This document shows, piece by piece, positions 1 through 5,690 of a stretch of 7,206 bases of DNA. The notes under the pieces are model-generated. The model saw only the letters and a program-made list of their open reading frames with translations, was not told the origin of the DNA and ran no database searches. The stretch's first letter is position 1, and each line of letters begins with the position of its first letter. The DNA comes from JAKFWI01 sp035549875. GTDB taxonomy: Bacteria > Pseudomonadota > Alphaproteobacteria > Caulobacterales > Aquidulcibacteraceae. The DNA is taken from NCBI GenBank assembly GCA_035549875.1, contig DASZPV010000047.1, positions 1-7,206 on the forward strand, given 5' to 3'. Made by a program: the position numbers and the translations under genes.

Positions 1-109
1 TTGAGGTCCTTGGCGCCGGCTGCGATTGGGCCTGGGCCTGGGCCGCTTTGGCCGGCACGAGCGCCAGAACCGATACGCCGATCCCGGCCAACAGATTGAG
101 CTTTTTCAT
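1..109 (-). CDS. Exported protein, N-terminal fragment (signal peptide)
   Basis: Only the first 36 codons lie in the window; the gene runs off the left edge. Translation from the ATG at 109 begins MKKLNLLAGIGVSVLALVPA and continues KAAQAQAQSQPAPRTS. This is a textbook Sec signal peptide: two lysines, a hydrophobic core of about 15 residues, then an Ala/Gln-rich stretch with AxA-type cleavage options around residues 22-27. The start is supported by a strong purine-rich ribosome binding site (GGAGGGGGAG) just upstream at 113-122. The mature protein should be periplasmic or outer-membrane/secreted. The Ala-Gln-Pro-rich region after the signal is probably a linker. Too little is visible to name a family. 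Confidence 0.75.
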   Translation of the reverse strand, partial: MKKLNLLAGIGVSVLALVPAKAAQAQAQSQPAPRTS

Positions 110-397
110 GATCTCCCCCTCCACGTTAATTATGCAACCCAACACGACCCCCCTCTCGGGGTGTTCGGTAACGTTCCATAATTATTAACCTAAATCGTTG
201 GGTATCCAATGATCAAATTGACCATGTGGTGCGACTTCGCCGCGGGCGTTGCATTTTTGTCAACATGGGCTGTCGCGGCCAAAATGCCTTGGCGCCCAAG
301 CCAAAACGCAGCCGTCGATAAGGGTGAAGCTGACGTATCCAGGCGTTATTTGGGCACCCCGCCAGCGCAGGTAACCGCTGAGCCCCGGCCGATAAAG
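110..397. other. Intergenic region, 288 bp, no gene
   Basis: This stretch separates two leftward genes. Its right half has no convincing gene. The first 100 bp are distinctly AT-rich against the GC-rich surroundings and contain GTTAATTAT (125-133) and a near-inverted copy ATAATTATTAAC (178-189). On the minus strand CATAAT (134-129) is one mismatch from a sigma-70 -10 box and lies about 20 bp before the ATG at 109, but no matching -35 box is visible. I infer that the promoter of the exported-protein gene lies here. GGTAACGTTCC (167-177) is a near-palindrome centred on AACGTT; its meaning is unknown. Confidence 0.4.
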
Positions 398-991
398 TTA
401 AAACACCGGCCCTTCGGCGATGCGCGGTTTCGGCGTCGCGGCGGCGAGCAGTTCAAGGATCTGGCCGCGCATCTGCGGCGCCTTTTTGAGCGCTTCGTGG
501 GCCTGTTCGGTCTGGAGCAACTGCTTGGCCGGCTCAAGCGCGGATTTCGCACAGGCCCCGGCGGGCAGCACCCCTTCGGCGATCAGCCACAAAAGCGCGG
601 CGGCCCTACTTTCCGGCGGGGCTTCCGCTTCCAGCACCGTCTCCACCACCCGCGCGCGCCAAAGGATACGCATCCCGGCGCGGTCGATCTCGCTCACCGC
701 CTCGTCCCGGTCGCGCGCGCGCAGATCGCTGGCCTGGGCGAGCTTCTGCAGTTCGCAGAGCTTGCGCAGCCGCGCGGCCGCCGGCGTCTGCGGATCGAGC
801 ACGGCTTTCTCGAAATCGAAGCTGTAGATCACCTTCCGCACGATGCGCCCGGCGCGCTTGCGGGAGATTTCGTCGGCGAACGGGCGCGGATCGGCCAGCA
901 GATCGCGCAGATGGGCAAAGCCTATCGGATCGGGGGCCTCGGCCGAGCCGGTCTCCGATAAGCCTTCCAGCGCTGCGGCGGCCCTCTGCAT
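398..991 (-). CDS. Hypothetical protein, 197 aa, alpha-helical
   Basis: I do not recognise this protein. It reads as a genuine gene: codons are strongly GC-biased at third positions, and the composition is Ala/Leu/Glu/Arg-rich with heptad-like helical segments (for example residues 68-118, rich in charged pairs). A more hydrophobic segment, ALLWLIAEGVLPAG, lies at 132-145. There is no signal peptide, no obvious transmembrane helix and no catalytic motif. The N-terminal 25 residues look disordered. The ATG at 991 is the only good start, because an in-frame TAG lies three codons upstream; the nearby GGGG (about 4 nt before the ATG) is a poor ribosome binding site. It is transcribed divergently from chvI, with 124 bp between the starts. 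The plus-strand reading of the same DNA gives a Gly/Arg/His/Pro-rich shadow. Confidence 0.7.
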   Translation of the reverse strand: MQRAAAALEGLSETGSAEAPDPIGFAHLRDLLADPRPFADEISRKRAGRIVRKVIYSFDFEKAVLDPQTPAAARLRKLCELQKLAQASDLRARDRDEAVSEIDRAGMRILWRARVVETVLEAEAPPESRAAALLWLIAEGVLPAGACAKSALEPAKQLLQTEQAHEALKKAPQMRGQILELLAAATPKPRIAEGPVF

Positions 992-1072
992 CGCCCCGGA
1001 CTAGCAAAAGAACGATAAGGCCAGGTTACGCCGGCCGCCAAAGCCCCTGTTCCGCTTGCAATTTTGACCCAA

Positions 1073-1078
1073 TATAAG
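1073..1078 (+). promoter_or_regulatory. Possible -10 element upstream of chvI
   Basis: TATAAG lies in a short AT-rich patch (about 1056-1085) inside an otherwise GC-rich 124-bp divergent intergenic region, 37 bp before the chvI ATG. The best -35-like boxes (TTGCAA at 1056-1061, TTGACC at 1064-1069) are too close for a normal 16-18 bp spacer, so the assignment is tentative. Confidence 0.25.
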
Positions 1079-1115
1079 AAAAAGCACCGCCCTCGCGGCG
1101 CCGGACCTTTTCAGA

Positions 1116-1811
1116 ATGCCCACGATCGCCCTGGTCGATGACGACGAAAACATCCTCGCCTCGCTCAAGATATTCTTCGAGTCCGAGGGCTACCAGGTAA
1201 AGACCTTTCATGACGGGCAGACCGCTTTGGCCGCCCTCACGGAAACGCCGCCGGACCTGGCTGTGCTGGACATCAAGATGCCCCGCATGGACGGGATCGA
1301 AATGCTGCGCCGGCTGCGCCAGGCCTCAGACATGCCGGTGATCTTCCTCACCTCCAAGGACGAGGAGATGGACGAAGTGGTCGGCTTCAATGTCGGCGCC
1401 GACGATTACATCAAAAAGCCATTCTCCCAGCGCCTGCTGTCCGAACGGGTCAAGGCGCTGCTGCGCCGCACGCGCGGGGGCGCGCCGGGAACCGAAACCG
1501 GCGACCGCAAGACCATCGTGCGCGGCCAGATGAGCCTGGACCCGAACCGGCATGCCTGTTTGTGGAAGGGCCTGCAGGTGCGTTTGACCGTCACCGAATT
1601 CTTAATCCTGCAGGCATTGGCCAACCGCCCCGGCTTCGTGAAAAGCCGGGACCAATTGATGGACGCGGCTTATGACGACCAAGTCTATGTCGACGACCGC
1701 ACCATCGACAGCCACATCAAACGACTCCGAAAGAAATTCCGGGAAGTCGATGGCGAGTTTGACGCCATCGAAACGCTCTATGGCGTGGGCTACCGTTACA
1801 ACGAGGCCTAG
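1116..1811 (+). CDS. chvI: Response regulator ChvI (OmpR/PhoB family)
   Basis: Cytoplasmic DNA-binding response regulator of the ChvG-ChvI two-component system, which in alphaproteobacteria controls envelope, acid-stress and exopolysaccharide genes. The 231 residues are of normal length. The receiver domain spans about residues 3-118: acidic pocket D8-D10, phospho-acceptor D52 in LDIKMPRMDG, T79 in FLTSKDEE, and the switch lysine K101 before P102. The C-terminal winged helix spans about 132-231. Its recognition helix reads VDDRTIDSHIKRLRKKF and its wing LYGVGYRY, both highly characteristic of ChvI. The sequence from MPTIALVDDD onward matches the family N-terminus, which fixes the ATG at 1116 even though no clear ribosome binding site precedes it. 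The end of the gene overlaps the chvG start by 32 bp, which suggests co-transcription and coupled translation. Confidence 0.95.
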   Translation: MPTIALVDDDENILASLKIFFESEGYQVKTFHDGQTALAALTETPPDLAVLDIKMPRMDGIEMLRRLRQASDMPVIFLTSKDEEMDEVVGFNVGADDYIKKPFSQRLLSERVKALLRRTRGGAPGTETGDRKTIVRGQMSLDPNRHACLWKGLQVRLTVTEFLILQALANRPGFVKSRDQLMDAAYDDQVYVDDRTIDSHIKRLRKKFREVDGEFDAIETLYGVGYRYNEA

Positions 1812-3369
1812 CAACCGCCGGCGGGACCTTTGGACGTCGCGCATTGCGCGGCTGATCTTCGCCTGGAATTTCGTCGGCTTCACCGTGCTCACGGTCGGCG
1901 CGCTGCTGCTCTCCGAACTGCGCGAGCAATTGATCCAGGCCAAGATCGACGCGCTGACCACGGAAGGCCAATTGGTCGCCAACGTGTTGGCGGAGACATC
2001 GACCATCGGCGACCCGGCCCCGATGCTGCAGGAAGACCGAGCCGCCCAGGTGCTGCGGCGGATGATGCTGCCGCCTTCGACGCGCCTGCGCCTGTTCACG
2101 CCTGACGGCCGCGCTGTCGCCGATTCCAACGTTTTGGCCGACCGCATCACGATGCGCCCGCTGCCCAAGCAGACGCGTGACGCCAAGCCCGCGCAACGCG
2201 ACTGGCTCGACGCGCGGATCACGCAATGGCGGCCCGAGCGCACGCTGAAAGAGGAGCACGCGATTGCCTTCGCGGGCGGGCGCGCGGGCGGCCAGCGCGT
2301 CAGCGAATCGGGCGAGCGCGTGGTCAGCGTTTCGCTGCCGGTGCAGCACGTGCAGGCCGTGCTCGGCGTGCTGACACTGGAATCGGCGGACGTCGATGAA
2401 ATACTTTCCGCCGAGCGGCGCTCCATGCTGCCGTTCATCGTCGGCGCCGGCGCGGTGTCGCTGCTGTTTTCGGCGCTGCTGGCGCTGGTGATCGCCAAGC
2501 CGCTGCGCGCGCTCGCCACCGCGGCCGACGATGTACGCGAAAGCGGCGGCACGCGGCTCGTGCTGCCGAATGAATCGCGGCGCAAAGACGAGATCGGCGA
2601 TCTCGCCCAGGCGCTTGAGCGCATGACCGGCGCCCTGGCCGACCGGATCGACGCCAATGAGCGTTTCGCCGCCGATGTCAGCCACGAAATCAAGAACCCG
2701 CTGACCTCGATCCGCAGCGCGGTGGAGACCGCCAAGGCGGTCACCGATCTAAGCGCGCGCGAACGCCTGCTCTCGATCATCCAGGCCGACGTATTGCGGC
2801 TCGACCGGCTGATCACCGACATCACCCGCTCCTCGCGCCTGGAAGCGGAGACCGCGCGCGGCGGCCAGGAACTGGTCGATCTCGGCCGCCTGCTGGTGGA
2901 AATTTCCGAGACGTACTCGGCGACGGCCAAGGAATCCGAAGCGGATGTAGTGTTCGACGGCCCGCCTCCTCCCGGCGCGCTTGTGCTCGGCCAGGAGGGG
3001 CCGCTCGGCCAGGTGTTCCGCAATTTGATCGACAACGCCCGCTCGTTCAGCCCTCCCGGCGGCGTCGTAAAAATTGGGCTGACGCTGATCTTGCGCCGCG
3101 ATGGGCGCTGGCTGCACGCCACCGTCGAAGATCAGGGCCCTGGCGTTCCGACCGACAATCTCGAAGCGATTTTCAAACGGTTCTACACCGACCGCCCCAA
3201 AGGCGCGGCGTTCGGCCGCAATTCAGGCCTTGGCCTTTCGATCGCCCGGCAGATCGTCCAGGCCCACAAGGGCCGCATTTGGGCCGAAAACATGGATCAA
3301 GAAGGCAAGGGGCCCAAGGGCGCTCGCCTGGTTGTTGAATTGCCGGCGGCGCGGGAGATCGGCCGTTGA
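1780..3369 (+). CDS. chvG: Sensor histidine kinase ChvG
   Basis: Inner-membrane sensor kinase that phosphorylates ChvI. I start it at the ATG at 1780 (529 aa). The open frame extends back to 1672, but those residues (MTTKSMSTTA and on) lie inside chvI and are low-complexity out-of-frame translation. Visible domains: TM1 about 24-45, preceded by a basic stretch (RPSNRRR); a periplasmic sensor region about 46-214; TM2 about 216-238; HAMP about 239-292; HisKA with phospho-acceptor H302 in DVSHEIKNPLTS. The ATPase domain follows, with N box FRNLIDNA (N415, N419), G1 box DQGPGVP (451-457), F box IFKRFYT (464-470) and G2 box GLGLSIAR (483-490). All catalytic boxes are intact. It lies directly after chvI; the next gene in many relatives would be hprK, which is not here. 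Confidence 0.93.
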   Translation: MAWATVTTRPSNRRRDLWTSRIARLIFAWNFVGFTVLTVGALLLSELREQLIQAKIDALTTEGQLVANVLAETSTIGDPAPMLQEDRAAQVLRRMMLPPSTRLRLFTPDGRAVADSNVLADRITMRPLPKQTRDAKPAQRDWLDARITQWRPERTLKEEHAIAFAGGRAGGQRVSESGERVVSVSLPVQHVQAVLGVLTLESADVDEILSAERRSMLPFIVGAGAVSLLFSALLALVIAKPLRALATAADDVRESGGTRLVLPNESRRKDEIGDLAQALERMTGALADRIDANERFAADVSHEIKNPLTSIRSAVETAKAVTDLSARERLLSIIQADVLRLDRLITDITRSSRLEAETARGGQELVDLGRLLVEISETYSATAKESEADVVFDGPPPPGALVLGQEGPLGQVFRNLIDNARSFSPPGGVVKIGLTLILRRDGRWLHATVEDQGPGVPTDNLEAIFKRFYTDRPKGAAFGRNSGLGLSIARQIVQAHKGRIWAENMDQEGKGPKGARLVVELPAAREIGR

Positions 3370-3413
3370 GACTAGCCCCTTTTCGCAAGCGCGTTAGCTT
3401 TTCTGGCGCCCGC

Positions 3414-3431
3414 GAAGGAGTATGCTCCTTC
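3414..3431 (+). promoter_or_regulatory. Perfect 7-bp stem-loop in the chvG-manX gap
   Basis: GAAGGAG (3414-3420), loop TATG (3421-3424), CTCCTTC (3425-3431): a perfect inverted repeat in the 106-bp gap after chvG. It includes a Shine-Dalgarno-like GGAG and the upstream in-frame ATG (3422), which is only 1 nt from that GGAG and so is not a plausible start. No T-tract follows, so this is not a standard intrinsic terminator. It could be an mRNA-processing or stability element, or a protein-binding palindrome. Confidence 0.4.
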
Positions 3432-3475
3432 CCTACGATGAGCGGGACATCGATGGCGATCAGGGGATGCGCGCC

Positions 3476-3880
3476 ATGATTGGCGTTGTGATCGTGACGC
3501 ACGGCCATCTGGCCGAAGCGTTCGTCGCGGCGGCTGAGCACGTGCTTGGTCCGCAGCGGCAGATGGCGGCCATCGCCATCGGGCCAGACGACGATATGGG
3601 TGTGCGGCGGCGCGACATCATCGAGGTGGTCCGCAGCGTCGATGACGGCGACGGCGTGATCATCCTGACCGATATGTTCGGCGGCACGCCATCCAATCTG
3701 GCGATATCAATCATCAACGAAACCCGCGTCGAGGTGATCGCCGGCGTGAACCTGCCGATGCTGATCAAGCTGGCTGTAGAACGTTCGCGCACGCCTCTGG
3801 CGAAAGCGGCGGCCTTGGCGCAAGAAGCCGGGCGTCATTATATCCGTCTGGCCTCGGCGGAACTCGCCAGCCAGACCTGA
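3476..3880 (+). CDS. manX: PTS EIIA component, mannose family
   Basis: Cytoplasmic phosphocarrier of the mannose-type EIIA family (134 aa from the ATG at 3476). In alphaproteobacteria it accepts phosphate from HPr in a regulatory relay and usually has no cognate sugar permease. The N-terminus MIGVVIVTHGHLAEAF carries the phosphorylatable His9 in the HGHLA signature. LTDMFGGTPSNLA (about residues 65-77) and VIAGVNLPML (about 86-95) are further family hallmarks. I choose 3476 because the family begins at this Met and AGGGG (3462-3466) sits 9 nt before it. The frame is open back to an ATG at 3422, but the 18 extra residues (MLLPYDERDIDGDQGMRA) look unrelated to the family. ptsH follows 26 bp downstream. 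No EIIB, EIIC or EIID partner is in the window. Confidence 0.92.
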   Translation: MIGVVIVTHGHLAEAFVAAAEHVLGPQRQMAAIAIGPDDDMGVRRRDIIEVVRSVDDGDGVIILTDMFGGTPSNLAISIINETRVEVIAGVNLPMLIKLAVERSRTPLAKAAALAQEAGRHYIRLASAELASQT

Positions 3881-3891
3881 ACACTGCGATT

Positions 3892-3897
3892 GGGGAG
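3892..3897 (+). promoter_or_regulatory. Ribosome binding site deciding the GTG start of ptsH
   Basis: GGGGAG lies 9 nt upstream of the GTG at 3907. No in-frame ATG is available before the conserved HPr core, so this site supports the GTG start. Confidence 0.65.
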
Positions 3898-3906
3898 AAC
3901 GGCGCC

Positions 3907-4212
3907 GTGAGCCACGCAAGTGACGCACCGGAGCCGAAGGGGGCGCTGCGGCGCACGGTTCTGATCGTCAACCCGCGCGGCCTGCACGCGCGCGCCTCGC
4001 GCAAGCTCGCGGAGCTGGCGCTGAAATTCGATGCGCAAGTGATCGTCCGCCGCGAGGAAGAACAGGCCGACGCCACTTCACTCATGGATTTGATGATGCT
4101 CGGCGCCGGCGTCGGCAGCGAGATCGAAGTCGAGGCGCAAGGGCCGCAAGCGGCCGAAGCCCTCGCCGCGATCGCCGCGCTGGTGGAAGATGGGTTCGGC
4201 GAGCGCGATTAG
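3907..4212 (+). CDS. ptsH: Phosphocarrier protein HPr (PTSNtr-type)
   Basis: Small cytoplasmic phosphocarrier that passes phosphate from enzyme I (PtsP, not in this window) to EIIA proteins. It is 101 aa, about 13 longer than a minimal HPr because of a polar N-terminal extension. The active-site motif NPRGLHARA contains the phospho-His, H27 (His15 in classical HPr). The regulatory-serine region DATSLMDLMMLGAG keeps Ser58, equivalent to Ser46, the target of HPr kinase. Translation starts at GTG, supported by GGGGAG 9 nt upstream. It lies 26 bp after manX and is presumably co-transcribed with it. hprK is not in its usual place upstream, so the conserved serine suggests either that the kinase is encoded elsewhere or that the residue is a relic. 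Confidence 0.93.
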   Translation: MSHASDAPEPKGALRRTVLIVNPRGLHARASRKLAELALKFDAQVIVRREEEQADATSLMDLMMLGAGVGSEIEVEAQGPQAAEALAAIAALVEDGFGERD

Positions 4213-4230
4213 CCGCTGCCGCCGCGGCGG
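4213..4230 (+). terminator. GC-rich stem-loop directly after ptsH
   Basis: Immediately after the ptsH stop codon, CCGCTGC (4213-4219) can pair with GCGGCGG (4224-4230) around the loop CGCC, giving a 7-bp stem with one U-G pair. The right part is also a perfect 12-bp palindrome, CCGCCGCGGCGG (4219-4230). No T-run follows (ATTCGTTATA), so it is terminator-like rather than a canonical intrinsic terminator. It may protect the manX-ptsH 3' end or attenuate read-through into the small gene downstream. Confidence 0.4.
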
Positions 4231-4250
4231 ATTCGTTATAGGTTGAGCCC

Positions 4251-4454
4251 ATGATCGAAGAGGATTCGAAGCTTTCGCCTGAGGAAGTCGCGGCGGCGAA
4301 GGCGCGCCGTCTGGAGGCGATGAAACTCCGGGAAATCGAGGGCAGCCCGCTAAGCGCGGAAGAGGTCTCGCTACTCGAAAGGTTCGAGCGCGAGGCATGG
4401 AGCCCCGAGCGGCGGCTGGCGTTTCTGCTGGAACGTGCCAAGGCGGACGCCTGA
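4251..4454 (+). CDS. Small hypothetical protein, 67 aa, highly charged
   Basis: A short, almost entirely helical and charged protein (MIEEDSKLSPEEVAAAKARR and on) with no signal peptide or membrane segment. Two helical stretches flank a central EGSPLSAEEV turn (about residues 30-39), followed by LLERFEREAWSPERRLAFLL. The EG-x-x-L-S layout faintly recalls small antitoxins of the VbhA type, but the Fic-inhibitory S/T-x-x-x-E-G pattern is not present (the matching position is Leu), and no Fic partner is nearby. I therefore leave it unnamed. Its ATG lies 38 bp after the ptsH stop. TATAGG (4237-4242) could be a -10 box for a nearly leaderless message, or the gene may be read through from ptsH. It ends 9 bp from the convergent toxin gene. 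Confidence 0.6.
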   Translation: MIEEDSKLSPEEVAAAKARRLEAMKLREIEGSPLSAEEVSLLERFEREAWSPERRLAFLLERAKADA

Positions 4455-4463
4455 CGAAGTCCG

Positions 4464-4931
4464 CTAAGGTTTTGACTTCCGCTTTTTGCGCGGTTTCCGT
4501 TTGCCGGAAAGCTGCTCGGGCAATGCACTAACGTCTTTGAAGCCAACTGCTCGCCCGAACCGAATTTCCCAGCACGTCCCAGGTGAGGCCCGCTGCGCGT
4601 GGGCGATGATTGACGGAAATTTCGCAATCAGCTCTTCGGTCTTCTGCTCAAACTTAACCGTATTCCACGGTCTGCCGAAGTAATATGAAATCAGCCCCGT
4701 CTGAGCCAGCGCAGCTCTCTCATGCACTCTCGCTCTTATGCGCGTATCGCCAGTTATGATGACGTTGCCGCCATCCGCTGCAAACCGGCGAATCCAGTTG
4801 TCATCCCCCCGCTCGTCAACAGGACGGTAGTCTCCGGCTGAGACGATCTCGCAACCACCTGATAGCCCGGCATCTTCATTGAAAAGACGAACCATTCGTG
4901 GCGGGATATTTTCGTCAAAAGCGACCTTCAC
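4464..4931 (-). CDS. PIN-like toxin (VapC45/DUF5615 type)
   Basis: A 155-residue protein whose N-terminal ~115 residues read as a PIN-like nuclease fold. MKVAFDENIP carries the first acidic pair (D6, E7), ERGDDNWI supplies D43/D44, and VIITGDTRIRARVHERAAL supplies D62 plus basic residues. This spacing of acidic residues is typical of DUF5615/VapC45-like proteins, which act as presumed ribonuclease toxins. The last ~13 residues are very basic (GKRKPRKKRKSKP), a likely nucleic-acid-binding tail. It starts at GTG, and that GTG overlaps the antitoxin stop codon in the 4-nt sequence GTGA, indicating translational coupling. The upstream partner is a DUF433 protein, the standard antitoxin for this toxin class. 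Codon and base composition are less GC-rich than in the flanking genes. The toxin family is fairly sure; activity is inferred. Confidence 0.8.
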   Translation of the reverse strand: MKVAFDENIPPRMVRLFNEDAGLSGGCEIVSAGDYRPVDERGDDNWIRRFAADGGNVIITGDTRIRARVHERAALAQTGLISYYFGRPWNTVKFEQKTEELIAKFPSIIAHAQRASPGTCWEIRFGRAVGFKDVSALPEQLSGKRKPRKKRKSKP

Positions 4932-5608
4932 GCTGCCATTGCAAGCCTTTGCTCAAACTCGACGGCTTCTAAGACTTGCTTCTTTTTGATCTGAAACCAT
5001 TTCGCGACTACGTCGATATCACCCTCAGCCTCCCACGCCTCATTGACAGTTCGTGTTGGCACCCCCGACTCAGCCAAGATCGGCTGCCCAAAAGAGCGGG
5101 CTGGATGAATGATTACGTGCGGCGCCACATTGACTCTGGGCTTCCAAAGCACCGCATCCCCTGCGGGATTATATTGGGTATCCTTCAACAAGGACTGTTC
5201 GATGATCGGCAGCATTGCCCAATTTTTTTCTTTTAGGTCGTAGAGCCGCGGATCGCCCGCTTCGCTGGCGACCTTTGCAAATATCTTTTGGCCATCCGTG
5301 GTGAAGATGGTGTTCGTCGCGAATGGATGAGGGTGATCAAGCATGCGTTGAGCCTCTTCGGCCATGGAGCGCATGGAAGAGACCCGCACTCCACGGGCCG
5401 CAAAAAATTCGATGAAGCGCATCTCCATCAAATTCGCGAAGCTGAAAGCTAACGACCTTTTGAGCCAACCAAGATCGTTTATCAGGACAGGAGCCGCCTT
5501 GGTTCGAGGATATCCATCGATCCAGCCCCGAATTTTTTTCGGCGTGGTTTGGAGGAGGCGAGATGCCTCCTCCACCGTATAAATCCCGCTCTCGACTAAC
5601 GTGATCAT
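4928..5608 (-). CDS. DUF433-type antitoxin with N-terminal HTH (VapB45-like)
   Basis: 226 residues. Residues about 9-32 (IYTVEEASRLLQTTPKKIRGWI) look like a MerR-style helix-turn-helix. The middle contains a helical FANLMEMRFIEFFAARGV segment (58-74). The C-terminal ~60 residues (HPARSFGQPILAESGVPTRT, then EGDIDVVAKWFQIKKKQVLEAVEFEQRLA) match the DUF433 pattern. This HTH-plus-DUF433 architecture and length resemble mycobacterial VapB45, whose partner is a PIN-like toxin; the gene immediately downstream here is such a toxin. The ATG at 5608 is preceded by AGGAAAGG on the minus strand. A 12-bp palindrome overlapping that site (5615-5626) is a candidate operator for autoregulation. The protein probably neutralises the toxin and represses its own operon. 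It is divergent from ahcY, with 149 bp between starts, and is AT-richer than its neighbours. Confidence 0.8.
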   Translation of the reverse strand: MITLVESGIYTVEEASRLLQTTPKKIRGWIDGYPRTKAAPVLINDLGWLKRSLAFSFANLMEMRFIEFFAARGVRVSSMRSMAEEAQRMLDHPHPFATNTIFTTDGQKIFAKVASEAGDPRLYDLKEKNWAMLPIIEQSLLKDTQYNPAGDAVLWKPRVNVAPHVIIHPARSFGQPILAESGVPTRTVNEAWEAEGDIDVVAKWFQIKKKQVLEAVEFEQRLAMAA

Positions 5609-5614
5609 GTGACC

Positions 5615-5626
5615 TTTCCTAGGAAA
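5615..5626. promoter_or_regulatory. 12-bp palindrome at the antitoxin ribosome binding site
   Basis: TTTCCTAGGAAA is a perfect palindrome 6 bp upstream of the antitoxin ATG. It contains the likely Shine-Dalgarno (AGGAAA, minus strand). TCCTAG occurs again at 5631-5636, 13 bp away, so there may be two sites. I infer an autoregulatory operator for the HTH antitoxin. Confidence 0.45.
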
Positions 5627-5670
5627 AGCATCCTAGACAGCGATTTGCTTAAGGATAGCCTGCCGCACTC

Positions 5671-5690
5671 ATATAAAGATATCTTTATAT
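5671..5690. promoter_or_regulatory. 20-bp perfect palindrome upstream of ahcY (putative operator)
   Basis: ATATAAAGAT (5671-5680) is followed at once by its exact reverse complement ATCTTTATAT (5681-5690). A further half-site, ATCTTTAT (5689-5696), overlaps the end, so ATATCTTT is repeated in tandem at 5679-5686 and 5687-5694. The site lies 67 bp before the ahcY ATG, in the intergenic region shared with the antitoxin gene. AT-rich palindromes with an AAGATATCTT core upstream of S-adenosylmethionine-cycle genes are, as I recall, characteristic of ArsR-family regulators (SamR/SahR) in Proteobacteria. The exact consensus could not be checked here. A sigma-70 -10 box could overlap it (TATAAA, 5672-5677), which would fit repression. 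Confidence 0.6.

Noticed and set aside
185..199. CtrA-type TTAA-N7-TTAA box
   Set aside because: The second TTAA is absent at the required spacing.
209..961. A 250-residue plus-strand reading frame opposite the 197-residue gene
   Set aside because: Its body is Gly/Arg/His/Pro-rich, as expected of antisense translation of a GC-rich gene. The signal-like start (MIKLTMWCDFAAGVAFLSTW) is followed by nothing coherent, and no ribosome binding site is evident.
1672..1779. Extended N-terminus for ChvG
   Set aside because: It lies wholly inside chvI and is Ser/Thr-rich out-of-frame translation, unlike a kinase N-terminus.
1602..3122. A 506-residue minus-strand reading frame across chvG
   Set aside because: Ser/Arg/Ala-rich low-complexity shadow of chvG, whose plus-strand reading has every kinase motif.
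3422..3475. Extended N-terminus for the PTS EIIA
   Set aside because: The ATG at 3422 is inside a hairpin loop with its GGAG only 1 nt away; the family starts at MIGVVIVTHG, which has its own AGGGG site.
4464..5608. Flanking direct repeats or attachment sites around the toxin-antitoxin module
   Set aside because: I compared both boundaries by eye and saw no convincing duplicated sequence, integrase or insertion-sequence end.
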